DNA of 64,000 nt from Actinophytocola algeriensis (lineage in GTDB: Bacteria; Actinomycetota; Actinomycetes; Mycobacteriales; Pseudonocardiaceae): the NCBI RefSeq assembly GCF_014203735.1, contig NZ_JACHJQ010000009.1, forward strand, positions 1 through 64,000. The letters run 5' to 3'. Both the position numbers and the translations under genes were made by a program. Shown here piece by piece: positions 42,501 to 50,987 of the stretch. Positions within the stretch are counted from its first letter, which is position 1, and each line of letters opens with the position of its first letter. The notes below the pieces were generated by a model. The model was not told where the DNA came from and did not search any database. It saw only the letters and a list, made by a program, of their open reading frames with translations.

Positions 42501-43543
42501 CGGCCCTGCTGGTAGGCCTCGCTCTCGACGAGCCCATCGATCCGTGCCTTGGTCTCTTCCTCCTGGTGGACGAGGGTCTCGACGAGCGTCTCGGTGGCGG
42601 CCTTGTCGGTCGCCACGCGTTCGTGCTCGTCGGCGGAGCGGCGCGCCGACTTGGTGAGGTTGTCCAGGTCGGTGGTCGCGGAGATCAGCGCGGCCGACGC
42701 CGCGCGCAGGACCCGCTGCGCGTAGGTGCGTTGCCTGGCCGCGAGACCGCGGGCGGCGGCGACCTCATCGTCCAGTTTGGCCAGTCGTTCCCGCTGCCGG
42801 TCGAGCCGCTCGAAACCCTCGGCCAGGTCGGCCACTTCCTGCTGCCCCAGCGGTGGCAGCGCACGGGAGAGCAGTGTGGACAGCAGCGACGGGTCCAGCC
42901 GCTGCGACAGTTTGGGGGTGCGTAGCTGAAGGAGCGCGGTGATCAGCGCGTCGTAGCGTTGCTCGCTCAGTCCCGGGAAGAGGGTCGTGCGGACGGCGGA
43001 CCGGTACTCGGTCGCGTTCGGGTGGAGCACGCCGTGCTCGCCGAGAGCCTGCTCGAGTGCGTTCCTGGTGAGCGGGGTGCCCGCCTCGGTGACGAGCGAC
43101 AGGCCGTCCGGGGTACCGATCCGCAGGGTCGTCGTGAAGTAGTCGGCGTGCACCGTGGTGGTGTGGTTGCTCGCCTGCAGTCGTGCGCCACAGCTGAACC
43201 ACTCGCCTGCGAGGTGGAACTCCAGCCACGCGTACCCGACCCGCGTCGTGCCGGACGCCCCTTCACCCATGAGGTTCCAGTGCATCGTGCGCTCGCCGGT
43301 GCCGAACGTCGACAGCCGGTTCGCCCGCAGGTTCGCGTCGAACAGGAACGGCAGCAACAGTTCCAGCGCCTTGGACTTGCCGGTCCCGTTCGGGCCCCGC
43401 AGCAGCAGCCTGCCCTGGTGGAACTCGAACACCTCGTCGTAGTACCGCCAGACGTTGAGGATGCCCGCGCGGGACGGGAGCCAGCGGGCGGCCCGGGGCT
43501 CCGGTGGCTCGGTCGTGTGCCGGGGCAGTTCGGTGACGGTCAC
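39506..43543 (-). CDS. jetC: SMC-like ATPase of a Wadjet/Jet anti-plasmid system (JetC; TIGR02680 type)
   Basis: A 1345-aa protein. The N-terminal ATPase half has Walker A GPNGTGKS (residues 50-57). Long coiled coils run from about 260 to 530 and 640 to 1190, around a hinge-like centre (about 560-660). The C-terminal half has the ABC signature LSGGEK (about 1235) and Walker B IILLDEVF (about 1264), followed by LLTSDHEW. This is a full SMC-style ATPase of the TIGR02680 family. GTG 43543 overlaps the jetB-like stop by 4 nt. Jet complexes extrude circular DNA loops and cleave plasmids. A longer open frame to 45901 is antisense-free shadow, not coding. Confidence 0.93.
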   Translation of the reverse strand: MTVTELPRHTTEPPEPRAARWLPSRAGILNVWRYYDEVFEFHQGRLLLRGPNGTGKSKALELLLPFLFDANLRANRLSTFGTGERTMHWNLMGEGASGTTRVGYAWLEFHLAGEWFSCGARLQASNHTTTVHADYFTTTLRIGTPDGLSLVTEAGTPLTRNALEQALGEHGVLHPNATEYRSAVRTTLFPGLSEQRYDALITALLQLRTPKLSQRLDPSLLSTLLSRALPPLGQQEVADLAEGFERLDRQRERLAKLDDEVAAARGLAARQRTYAQRVLRAASAALISATTDLDNLTKSARRSADEHERVATDKAATETLVETLVHQEEETKARIDGLVESEAYQQGRELDQLRQRTTEAEVRATSVRADAAGKRGQAGDDAENAATAENHVAARQHTVAARADDTRQAATRARLASVHGEVAASLDTGPERSRPLLRAAVKGRLSQITAVRQALDTHEKAVDRRRQAEEDLDDARTDLTDAEENRAEAADAYEQELDRLTGALLEWAAACRELRFGDLDVFTDLVENETALVEHVESVAEAVRADLVREETVVATERTAAQAERVRLSAELDSLAGQRDLPPEAPPTRTTDRATMVGAPLWRLIRFADEVPEATQTGVEAALQSAGLLDAWVGATGAVAGNDVFAEPDAVPAAPGRSLSDVVVPEVDTPVPVAVVTRLLAAIAYGERTPDEHLVAIGADGGWRLANLRGSWRKSHAEYIGAVARERARERRARELRRLIAEADDVLSGLVTRQVAIDARRGILASERKSRPAHATTMDARDALTRAESVVGAANGAVRKRLDTLSRRESEATAALHALTVVAAEHGLPTERAALSTHEQAVDGFREQAELWLDGHRDLVAARGAARDAAQRASRSDATATQREEEAEDAESTHRRLAAKLDAIEHTVGVDYREVLADLSALRGRLSRASKEIGTARTRVTTLAERLGVLAERSKADAAARDDATAVRDTAARRFRHLATTSFPEDSAFGELDRFTATLAGSEGVRAALDTARLVAAAWPTVPHEPNNLGDALHRLSESVHECRTALSARADLDLETDEDVQVFTAMVDGVRVGAAELLTILKEDAEQSRLDITDRERQLFDQTLTGDTRRHLAARIRQAGELVDAMNARLERVRTASNVAVRLVWQIAPDLPTGTKAARDLLLKDPVRLTDADRESLHQFFRERIEQAKADDTAASWEQQLAQVFDYTAWHRFDVKVDRANGLGWQLLTKKLHGALSGGEKAIALHLPLFAAVAAHYHAVPTAPRIILLDEVFVGVDSNNRGQVFALLSALDLDLLLTSDHEWCTYPELSGVAIHQLITGDDGDDAVTTARFVWNGQDVVPDEG

Positions 43544-44784
43544 GGCGTGTCCTCCCCGGAGTCGCTGCTCCTCGTGGTGCCCACGGCGTACCGCGCCGCC
43601 GCGGGCAACGGGTGCACCCGCCCGTCGGTGACCCGGACGAGACCGAACCCGCGCAGCACCTCCAGTGCGTCGGTCACGAGCGCGTGCGTGCCGTTGTCGC
43701 CGCGGTATCCCTTGGCCCACGAGGGAAACCGGGCCAGCAGCGCGGCCGCGGACACGCGGAGCTGCTCGGTCGTCGTCACCGGGCCGATGCCGTCCAGCAG
43801 GAGCAGGGCAGCCACCTTGGCGTTGTTGCCGTCGTCGGGGAACCGGCTGTCCGTGGCGATGCCGTCCTGGTCGACGAACAACACGCCCTCGGCTCGTTCC
43901 TCGACCAGGAAACCACCCTCGTCGGCCGCCCGCCGCAGCAGCCGGCGTCCGGTCGGCGAGTTGAGGTAGGCGCGCTCGTCCTCGGTCAGGTCGTCGAGGT
44001 GGACGACCGGGTCGTCGACGAGCCTGCGGAAGATCGAGTGCCGCAGCCACAGGTTGCGCTGGACCTCCGAGACCGGTGGGGTGCCCGAAGCGTGCTCCGC
44101 CGCGGCTCCGTACCGCCGTTCCCGCGAGACCGCCGACAGCAGCTCCTCGAACCGGGCCGGGACCTCGTCGACAGGGATGGCCAGCTGGGAGACCCCGGTC
44201 GGCGCGGCCAGCAGGCGCATGAGCAACGTGGCGTCGACCCGGTAGAGGACCTTGGCCTCTGTCGAGTCCACAAAGGATTCGGTGGCGCCGTCGAGCACCT
44301 CGATGGCGCCGAGGTGCTCCAGCATGCGCAGCGCGTCCACGAAGGCCATGCGCTCGCCGCGTGCCGACGTGTCGAAGTCCACGAGCACCGGATCGGTCGT
44401 CGTGGCACGGGTCATCCGGTCGGCGAGCAGCCCGATGGTCGTCACCGGGACGCTCAACAGTTCCGCGGCCGCCACGCACAGCAGGACGTAGCGGCGCCGG
44501 TCGAACGGCGCCCGCCCGGACCGGTGCCTGCGTGGCGGGCGACTCGCGTCGGCCATCGGGCGGACCTTGGCCAGCCGCGCGTAACCCTGCCGCGGCTCGA
44601 CGACCAGGGTCCAGCCGCAGTAGTAGTCGAACCACTTCCTGATCGGCTCCCGGCGACGTCGTATGAGATCGAACGACTCCGGGGCGCCGCGTTCGTGGAC
44701 GAGCGGACTCGCCAGCATGATCCGGATGCCCCTGGCGACCTCGTCCCGCTCCGCGATCACCAGCTGGTTGGACAGGTTGCTCAT
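43540..44784 (-). CDS. jetB: Jet system subunit of the TIGR02678/DUF2398 family (JetB-like)
   Basis: A 414-aa protein: MSNLSNQLVIAERDEVARGIRIMLASPLVHERG and KWFDYYCGWTLVVEPRQGYARLAKV at the N-terminus, and LYRVDATLLMRLLA and YGVG-like winged-helix segments (TEQLRVSAAALLARF) later. These match the family that always neighbours TIGR02680. By analogy with MukE/JetB it should be a kite-type winged-helix dimer binding the SMC. ATG 44784 overlaps the upstream stop (ATGA). The extended frame to 45354 is a shadow of the upstream gene. Confidence 0.87.
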   Translation of the reverse strand: MSNLSNQLVIAERDEVARGIRIMLASPLVHERGAPESFDLIRRRREPIRKWFDYYCGWTLVVEPRQGYARLAKVRPMADASRPPRRHRSGRAPFDRRRYVLLCVAAAELLSVPVTTIGLLADRMTRATTTDPVLVDFDTSARGERMAFVDALRMLEHLGAIEVLDGATESFVDSTEAKVLYRVDATLLMRLLAAPTGVSQLAIPVDEVPARFEELLSAVSRERRYGAAAEHASGTPPVSEVQRNLWLRHSIFRRLVDDPVVHLDDLTEDERAYLNSPTGRRLLRRAADEGGFLVEERAEGVLFVDQDGIATDSRFPDDGNNAKVAALLLLDGIGPVTTTEQLRVSAAALLARFPSWAKGYRGDNGTHALVTDALEVLRGFGLVRVTDGRVHPLPAAARYAVGTTRSSDSGEDTP

Positions 44785-46376
44785 CGAGCGGCCTTCCGCA
44801 GGTGCCGGTTCCCGAACGCGCGGATCTCGATCTCGTAGTCCGGCCCGCTGAACCGGCCGTGGGGCGTCGTGAGGTGCGCGATCGCGTCGTCCACCGGCGG
44901 GCGCAGGATGATCTCGACTTTCCCGTCCGTCGTGGTGGCACGCCGGGTGCCCGATGTCGGACTGCTCGCGAGAGCTCGGCCGAGCAGTTCGAGGAGACGC
45001 TCGAACGCACTGTGTTCGAGGCGGCCGAAGCCTGACAGGCGTAGTGGCCCGCCGGTGTCGAGCAGGTTCCACGCGGCCTCGAGCTGAGCGCGTTCGTCCC
45101 GTGCCTGTTCCGCGCGGGCGGCCTTGATCGCGTCGACGTCGCGCACGCGCCCGGTCCGGCTGAACCGCTCGGTTCTGCCGGACGATCGCAGCAACGCCGA
45201 CACTTCCACCGGTGGCGTCTCCGACCAGCTCGCCGAGGTGCTGACCAGTTCCGGATCCGGGTGCCCGAGGTGCGCGTGCCGCGCCGGGCCGAGCCCGAAC
45301 GCCGTCGACCACAGCCGGTGGAGGTCGTCCTGTGCGGGCAGGACGGTGAACCACCTTGCCAGCTCACGGAAATCGGCCACCGCGCTGCTGGCCCGCCGTC
45401 GTGACTCGGTGATGCGGTCGAGCACCTGCAACAAGGTGATGATCGCGCGCCGGGCCACCAGGTGCAGCTGCTCGACCCGGGGACGCATGCCGTCTTCCGG
45501 CGCGAACCAGGCGCGCAGCCCTTCCCAGCGGGCGTGGCGGTGCGCGAGCCATTCCGGTCCCGGATCCTCGCCTGCGAGTCGCGGTAGCTCGGCGCCCAGT
45601 AGCGCTCGGTGGTGCAGCAGGCTGACGCCGTGTCCCGCCACCCGGCGAATCCGGGTCTCGATCGTGTACGTGCGCTGGTCCAGGTTCGTGAGGAACTCCT
45701 GAAGATAGGCCACAGTGGCGGCCTTGACCTCGTGGAAGGTCGACAGCTCCGCGCCGTCCGCCCGCAGCAACCGCTGCAGCTCACCGTTGAACTGTTTGGT
45801 GTTGGCGCGCAGGGCGTCGAGATGTCCCTCCAGTTCCATGAGCGTGCTGAAGATCCGGCGATCGCCGCCGGTGTCCTCATCGAGGAGGTTGCCGAGGTCA
45901 CCGAGACGGTCCGCGATCGCGTCGAGCACAGCTGTCTGGAGCGCTCCGCTGGACGACAGGACGGTCAAGGCGTGCAGGACACCGGCGAACGCCGCTTCCC
46001 CTTGCCTGGTGAGGGAGTACTGGAGGTTGCGGCGCTCGTACTCGCTCGCGGTGCGGTAGTTCTCCGCGTGGTTCTGCGTGACGTCGACGAGGTTCCAGTC
46101 GCGTAGCTGACCCAGTGCCGACGCGAGATCGTCGTCGTCGATCGCCTCGAGCCAGCCGACGGACCGGAGGCGCGCTCGCACGTCGTCCAACCCGAGCGCC
46201 GTTTCGAGGCGCTCATTGGCCTCGCCGAACGCGTGGAGAACCGCGACGTAGAGACCCGCGCGGTCCCCGCTGGTGAACCGGAACATCTCCGGCGGGACGC
46301 GGATGGGTGCCACGAAGTCCTCCCCCTGTCCACTCCATTTCATCGTTGCGCCAGCCGATCGGTAAACGGAACTCAT
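44781..46376 (-). CDS. jetA: Jet system subunit of the TIGR02677/DUF2397 family (JetA-like kleisin)
   Basis: A 531-aa protein, largely helical. VPPEMFRFTSGDRAGLYVAV and LRDWNLVDVTQNHAENYRTASEYERRNLQYSLT form the N-terminal winged helix; the middle contains long helices (DRLGDLGNLLDEDTGGDRRI); the end is basic. In the TIGR02677-02680 set this protein plays the kleisin role (MukF/JetA analogue). ATG 46376 overlaps the jetD-like stop by 4 nt and is preferred over the internal ATG 46343. The 64 codons upstream in frame are shadows. Confidence 0.87.
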   Translation of the reverse strand: MSSVYRSAGATMKWSGQGEDFVAPIRVPPEMFRFTSGDRAGLYVAVLHAFGEANERLETALGLDDVRARLRSVGWLEAIDDDDLASALGQLRDWNLVDVTQNHAENYRTASEYERRNLQYSLTRQGEAAFAGVLHALTVLSSSGALQTAVLDAIADRLGDLGNLLDEDTGGDRRIFSTLMELEGHLDALRANTKQFNGELQRLLRADGAELSTFHEVKAATVAYLQEFLTNLDQRTYTIETRIRRVAGHGVSLLHHRALLGAELPRLAGEDPGPEWLAHRHARWEGLRAWFAPEDGMRPRVEQLHLVARRAIITLLQVLDRITESRRRASSAVADFRELARWFTVLPAQDDLHRLWSTAFGLGPARHAHLGHPDPELVSTSASWSETPPVEVSALLRSSGRTERFSRTGRVRDVDAIKAARAEQARDERAQLEAAWNLLDTGGPLRLSGFGRLEHSAFERLLELLGRALASSPTSGTRRATTTDGKVEIILRPPVDDAIAHLTTPHGRFSGPDYEIEIRAFGNRHLRKAAR

Positions 46377-47563
46377 GCGGTTGGGCGGTATCTGTGCAGT
46401 TCTTCCATGAGGAGGTCCGCGACGCGTTCCTCGCTCACGGTAATGCCGTGCTCGCGCATGCGGTCGGCGAGCGCCGCGTCCCAGGGCGCGTCCGTGACCC
46501 GCCCGACCGTGGGGCCGGTCGCATGAGGACCGAGCGCGGCGAGGTAGTCGTCCGTGGACATGCGCCACGGCACGGCCCCGGTGCGGGACGCCACGTTCGC
46601 CGCGATGCGAAGCCCCTCACCGTCGAGGTCTCCGTGGTAGCGCAGCGTACACCCTGCCGCAGAGAGTCCTTGCAGCACAAGGATTCCCGCGCTGTTGGGC
46701 CAGCCGGAGGTGCACACCATCGGTGGACACCTCGTGCCGAACCGGGCGAGCGCCACCGCGACGACGCTCGGGTTCTCGAACACCCACACGATCTCCGGCA
46801 GCCCGGCCGGCCATGTCGTCACCCGCACCTGCCCGAGCGTCAGTGCCGCCACCTGTCCGGCGTCCGCGCACAGGCGGAGAATCGCGCTGACCAGTCCCTG
46901 TTCGGGTGGTCGAAGCCCCGCGACCAGCACCACGGACGACAGTTCGTCGTCGGCCACCCCCGCCCGCTCCCAGAGCCGGCGCCGCTGCGCCACGTCGGAC
47001 GGCGCGGGCGTCTCGTAGATCGCGGCCAGTGCCCGCAGCACCAGCGTGGAGCAGCGGGTCCCGTCGTCCAGAGCGTGCGAATCCCGCAGTGTCCGCTCCG
47101 CCAGTACCGGCAGCGGCACCCCGGCGGCAGGCAGTTCGGCGAGCACCCGTAGCACCTGCTCGAGCGTCGTCCTGGTGCGCGCGACCGAACCACCGACCAG
47201 TCCTGTCCTGCGGACGAACTCGACCCAGTCGAGCAAGGCGGGCTGCGCGCCCACCACGGGGTGGTGCGAAAGCCATGACCACAGTTCAGCCCGCGCCTCG
47301 GCCGCCTCGGCACGCCGCCCGGCCCGGTCGTCGAGCGGCCCGACGAGCCGCGTCACCACGTCGCGCAGGCCGTCACCCGTCTCGGCGAGCACGTGGTCGA
47401 GCCTCGTCACGGCCACCGACACGTGCTCGGGTGGCAGCCGATCCATCCCGAGCAGGTCCGCCAACGCGACCCGTTGCTCCTCGGTCAACGGCCCGACCCG
47501 GATCCGGCTCACCGACCGCCCCGACGACAACCGGTCGTGCGCGGCACGCCAGAGCGGGGACAA
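46373..47563 (-). CDS. jetD: Jet system Toprim nuclease subunit of the TIGR02679/DUF2399 family (JetD-like)
   Basis: A 396-aa protein. The N-terminal domain LSPLWRAAHDRLSSGRSVSR and VGPLTEEQRVALADLLG is typical of TIGR02679. The C-terminal Toprim-like part carries VWVFENPSVV (Glu near 261) and YHGDLDGEGLRIA (the DxDGE metal cluster near 311-317), the topoisomerase VI-A-like nuclease signature. It cuts plasmid DNA captured by the SMC complex. The start TTG 47563 is uncertain: the frame is open for several codons upstream (REFSPA) and GGAGG lies about 30 nt away. It is unusual in being the first gene of the operon. Confidence 0.85.
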   Translation of the reverse strand: MSPLWRAAHDRLSSGRSVSRIRVGPLTEEQRVALADLLGMDRLPPEHVSVAVTRLDHVLAETGDGLRDVVTRLVGPLDDRAGRRAEAAEARAELWSWLSHHPVVGAQPALLDWVEFVRRTGLVGGSVARTRTTLEQVLRVLAELPAAGVPLPVLAERTLRDSHALDDGTRCSTLVLRALAAIYETPAPSDVAQRRRLWERAGVADDELSSVVLVAGLRPPEQGLVSAILRLCADAGQVAALTLGQVRVTTWPAGLPEIVWVFENPSVVAVALARFGTRCPPMVCTSGWPNSAGILVLQGLSAAGCTLRYHGDLDGEGLRIAANVASRTGAVPWRMSTDDYLAALGPHATGPTVGRVTDAPWDAALADRMREHGITVSEERVADLLMEELHRYRPTA

Positions 47564-47693
47564 CGCGGGCGAGAACTCTCGGATCGTTCCTCCACGTGAC
47601 GGGTGGTCGCCTCAGCCAGAGGGTACTGCGGGCGGGTCTGTAGGGCGTTCGCCGGACAACACGAGGACCGCCGCTTACCTAGCCTTCCCGCAC

Positions 47694-49053
47694 ATGTCCT
47701 ACCGGCCACCACCGCGGCAGCAGCCGCCGAACCAGTACGGCTACCCCGGCCCCCAGCCCTATCCGGCCCAACCGCCGATGGGAGAGGCGCAACGGCCGAA
47801 ACGCGGGCGGCGTGGCGTCATCGCGACAGTCGTGGCCGTCGCGGTGGTGACTGGGATCGCCGGGGGTGTCTGGCTGTGGCAGCGGGACGGCGGCTCGTCC
47901 GCGGCAAGCCAGAGCGACCTGCCGAAGAACCCGAACCTCGAGACGTTGGCCGTTCCCGACCCGGACAAGCTCGGCTATGGCGGAGGTGCCGCCGCGATGT
48001 GCGGGAGTGTCGAGGAGGTGATGATCCAACGCGGGTACAGCCGGTCGACCGAAGGAACCACGGAAGGCGGGATCTACTGCCGGTCCATCACGCCCGCGCT
48101 GTCGTTGCTGGAAGACGGCTCGTACCGGATCGGGGCGGATGTCGCTGTCTGGCGGGACAACGCGGAGGAGCGGTATCAGCGCTTCCTGGACAAGGCGACC
48201 GGGGAAAGGGACGTCCAGAAGGACAACCCCGATTACCGGCTGAGCAAGATCGAGCAGTTTCCCGCCGGCGACGTGGGGTTCATCTTCCATCGGGAAGCCG
48301 ACACCCAGGGAATGAACCGAGCCGACACCGAGGCGGTCTTCCGGTCGGGCGGTGACGTGCTGATGATCTCGGTGTGGGGCTCCATCGAACACGTCGGCGG
48401 GGAGGTCGGTGAGCCACCGCCGAGCGAGCCGCTCACCGAGGAGACCACCTATCGGGAGATCACCGATGTCCTGATGGCGCTCAGCGGGGAGGGACAGCCT
48501 GGAAAGCCGCAGATCACCGCGCCGAACCTGCAGGAGAGCCCGATCCTGGCCGCGCTGCGGGACCTCGAGCCGCCGGCGGGGGCGACGGACGAGGTCTGCG
48601 GGAAGGCCGCCGCTGCGGCCGGGCAGCTGGGCGTCAAGCGCAAGGACGGCAACACGTGCGTCTTCGAGCCGATCGCCGATGAGGACGCCGAGAACTACCA
48701 CCAGGAAGGCTACGTCGAGCGTGACATAACCGTCGGCGTCGAAGCGCTGGCCAAGGACAGCAATGTCGACAAAGTTGGGCAATGATCTCAAGTCGCTGTC
48801 GGACCGGACCACGGGCGACGGCTACCAACGTGGACCGCTGTATGAACTGCCCGTCGGCGACGGTGGCTACGCCATCCACTACTCACTCAGGGAAGGCATG
48901 GGCTTCCTCCAGGCCGGCTACACCCTTGACGGCACCCACTACACCTTGATCGAGATCCGCGGCTTCAAGAAGACCGGAGGGGAACTCGTGGCGTTGACCG
49001 AACAGGAGCTCTTCGCCGACCTCGCCACGCTCCTGACCGCGATGGCCGGCTGA
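47694..49053 (+). pseudogene. Membrane-anchored two-domain hypothetical protein, split by a one-base insertion
   Basis: Part 1 (47694-48785) has a Pro/Gln/Tyr-rich tail (MSYRPPPRQQPPNQYGYPGP), a TM helix (GVIATVVAVAVVTGIAGGVW) and an extracellular CGSVEEVMIQRGYS domain. It ends NVDKVGQ. The overlapping frame (to 49053) continues KLGNDLKSLSDRTTGDGYQR through ELFADLATLLTAMAG. Removing one A from GACAAAGTTG at about 48767-48770 joins them as DNVDKLGNDLKS, giving about 452 residues with a second Cys-containing domain like the first. The two halves resemble DUF3558-type exported domains. It is divergent from the Jet operon. It could be a mutation, an error or slippage. Confidence 0.7.
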
Positions 49054-49143
49054 CCTGCGGTCCTCGGACGGTCTGACCAGGCGCCAGCGGTCCAGATGCG
49101 GCACGTATTCGGCACAGCCGGCTGACGACCACCGGAACAGCAC

Positions 49144-49184
49144 GGCCCACGACAGCGTCAGCGCTGATCGTGGGCCTTGTTTGT
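49144..49184 (+). terminator. Terminator after the membrane-protein gene
   Basis: Stem GGCCCACGA (49144-49152) with TCGTGGGCC (49168-49176), plus an inner CAGCG/CGCTG pairing, is followed by TTGTTTGT. It may serve both this gene and the leftward tRNA-Arg, whose 3' end is at 49197. Confidence 0.75.
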
Positions 49185-49196
49185 GCTGGTCAGACG

Positions 49197-49272
49197 TGGT
49201 GCCCCCGGTAGGATTCGAACCTACGACACCCGCTTTAGGAGAGCGGTGCTCTATCCCCTGAGCTACGAGGGC
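49197..49272 (-). tRNA. tRNA-Arg (anticodon CCT), CCA encoded
   Basis: The minus strand folds as a full cloverleaf. The acceptor GCCCTCG pairs with CGGGGGC (one G-U). The D arm is GCTC-AGGGGATA-GAGC, the anticodon stem CCGCT/AGCGG has loop CTCCTAA, and the T arm CTACC-region has GGTTCGAATC. The discriminator is A, followed by genomic CCA (49197-49199). It reads AGG codons. A tRNA gene is a common integration site, but no att duplication is seen nearby. Confidence 0.95.
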
Positions 49273-49310
49273 GTTGCCCCGACAGCCTAGCGGCAGCCGG
49301 GGGCGGGATG

Positions 49311-50141
49311 TCACCGCATTGCGGCGAACATCGCTCGATGGTCCCTCGCCCACTGTTCGAACGTGCTCGCCGGGCGGCCGAGGATGCGGCTGACGTGCTC
49401 GGTCACGTACTCCGTGCCGCCGGCTGATGCCCAGGCGGCACCCACGCTGACCTGCTCGATCGCTTCCGGCGGCATGCCGAAGGACGCGAGTTGGCCTCGG
49501 AGGTCGACGTCGACGGTCTTCACCGGACGGCCGAGTACGCGTTCGAGGATCGCCGCCTGATCGTTGAACGTGAGCAGCTCCGGTCCGGTCACGTCGTACC
49601 GCCGACCGTCATGAGCGCTGTCGAGGAGCGCTTCCACCGCGACAGCCGCCACGTCGCGTGGGTCCACGACTGGCTGGCGGGCCGCACCGAACACGTTCGG
49701 CAGCGGATCGGAGGCCTCGATCAACTCCCGGTACTGCAGGAAGTTCGACGCGAAGCTCGGCGGTCGCAGCACGGTCCACGCGAGCCCACTGGCCGCGATC
49801 GCCTCCTCCGCTGCCACGTGCCAACCGCCGACGGTGGTGCCGTCGAACGGCTCCCCGCTGCCGATCGCGGACAGCTTCACGATCTTCCGCACGCCCGCTG
49901 CCTTCGCCGCGGTGACCAGTGCGATGTCGTGCTCTGCCGACGGGACGGGTGGCACGGTGACCAGGAAGACCGCCTCAACCCCGGCGACGGCCGTGGCTAG
50001 CGACTCCGGGTCGGTGAAGTCGGCGCGCACGCCGTTCGGCAGGTCGTTGCGTGACATGCCGCGGAACGCCACGCCCCGGTCGGTCAGGAGCCGGGCGACG
50101 TGGCCGCCGATGGTGCCGGTGGCACCGGTGACAAGGATCAT
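49311..50141 (-). CDS. NmrA-like NAD(P)-binding protein
   Basis: A 276-aa atypical SDR: MILVTGATGTIGGHVARLLTDRG (Rossmann Gly motif), GVEAVFLVTVPPVPS, VRKIVKLSAIGS and WTVLRPPSFASNFL, all features of NmrA/QOR2-type proteins that bind NAD(P) and either reduce quinones or act as redox sensors. There is no YxxxK. ATG 50141 has no clear RBS. It is divergent from an AraC-type regulator whose promoter lies in the 85-bp gap; control by that regulator is plausible. Confidence 0.88.
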   Translation of the reverse strand: MILVTGATGTIGGHVARLLTDRGVAFRGMSRNDLPNGVRADFTDPESLATAVAGVEAVFLVTVPPVPSAEHDIALVTAAKAAGVRKIVKLSAIGSGEPFDGTTVGGWHVAAEEAIAASGLAWTVLRPPSFASNFLQYRELIEASDPLPNVFGAARQPVVDPRDVAAVAVEALLDSAHDGRRYDVTGPELLTFNDQAAILERVLGRPVKTVDVDLRGQLASFGMPPEAIEQVSVGAAWASAGGTEYVTEHVSRILGRPASTFEQWARDHRAMFAAMR

Positions 50142-50214
50142 GAGCCGACTGTCGCGTCCCGCGCACGACTGCCTATAGGAAGTTTCGGCACATCTGGATG
50201 TCGGTGGTCGCGGT

Positions 50215-50220
50215 TACCGT
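50215..50220 (+). promoter_or_regulatory. -10 box of a leaderless araC-type gene
   Basis: TACCGT lies 6 nt before ATG 50227, so the first transcribed base would be at or next to the start codon. Confidence 0.6.
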
Positions 50221-50226
50221 GGCGAC

Positions 50227-50916
50227 ATGGGAACGCATGTGGTGCCCGACGAGCTGCGGCCGTGGGTTGCGGGCATCGACGTGGCCGCCGCGTCGGGTGT
50301 GGACGCGGTGGACGTGCCGGACCACGCCACGACGCTCGTGGTGCGCACTGTCCCGGGCTTACCGCGCGAGGTGATCGTCATGGGGCCGAGGACCCGTGCG
50401 GCGTACCACGTCGCCGACCCCGGGCCGTCGTGTGTCCGGGTGCGCCTGCGGGCTGGGCGTGCGAAAGCCCTGCTCAGCCGACCTGTACGGGACCTCGCCG
50501 ATCGGGCTGTCCCGGTGGGTGCGCTGCCTGGGCTGGACGTCGACGGTCTCATCGAGGACCCGGTCGGCGCGCTGGCGGCCGCGTTCGCCGGGCGCCGGGT
50601 GGACGACGACCTGGTCGCGGAGGCGGCCGACCTGCTGGCGGACGAGGGGGTCGCGGCGACGGCTCGGCGGCTGCACGTCAGTGAGCGCCGGTTACGGGTT
50701 CTGTTCGCCGACGGCGTAGGGCTCTCGCCGAAGCACTTCGCGCGGATCAACCGGGTGCGGACGGTGCTCGCGTCCGAGGGCCGGTGGGCCGATGTCGCTG
50801 CCGGGGCCGGGTACTACGACCAGTCGCACATGACCAGCGAGTTCCGCCACCTCATGGGCGTGCCGCCGGCCGCGTTCGCCGCTGGAAGACGGCCCGCCGC
50901 CCGGCGCTGCGGCTGA
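50227..50916 (+). CDS. AraC-family transcriptional regulator
   Basis: A 229-aa protein. The N-terminal 120 residues are a short cupin-like sensor (DHATTLVVRTVPGLPREVIV, PSCVRVRLRAGRAKALLSRP). The C-terminal AraC domain has GVAATARRLHVSERRLRVLF, then FARINRVRTVLASEGRWADVAAGAGYYDQSHMTSEFRHLMGVPPAAF. It is smaller than typical AraC proteins but complete. ATG 50227 is placed right after TACCGT. It is divergent from the NmrA-like gene. Confidence 0.9.
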   Translation: MGTHVVPDELRPWVAGIDVAAASGVDAVDVPDHATTLVVRTVPGLPREVIVMGPRTRAAYHVADPGPSCVRVRLRAGRAKALLSRPVRDLADRAVPVGALPGLDVDGLIEDPVGALAAAFAGRRVDDDLVAEAADLLADEGVAATARRLHVSERRLRVLFADGVGLSPKHFARINRVRTVLASEGRWADVAAGAGYYDQSHMTSEFRHLMGVPPAAFAAGRRPAARRCG

Positions 50917-50951
50917 CCGGAAGCAGTCATCCACAGCCTTGTCGGACCCGC

Positions 50952-50979
50952 TTGACATACTTAACGACAGCGTTAATAG
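50952..50979 (+). promoter_or_regulatory. Promoter with ArsR operator
   Basis: TTGACA (50952-50957) and TAATAG (50974-50979) are spaced 16 bp. Between and over the -10 is the perfect palindrome TTAACG-ACAG-CGTTAA (50961-50976). The GTG of the regulator is 8 nt after the -10, so the transcript is leaderless and the regulator would block its own promoter. Confidence 0.8.
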
Positions 50980-50987
50980 TTGTCATT

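Noticed and set aside
43544-45901. N-terminal extension of the jetC frame to 2131 residues
   Set aside because: The extra 786 codons overlap the JetA/JetB-like genes in another frame and look like shadow sequence. The GTGA overlap at 43541 sets the real start.
49197-49272. tRNA-Arg as an integration (att) site for a mobile island
   Set aside because: No integrase, no direct repeat of the tRNA 3' end and no transfer genes were seen nearby. The defence genes lie on the other side without such marks.
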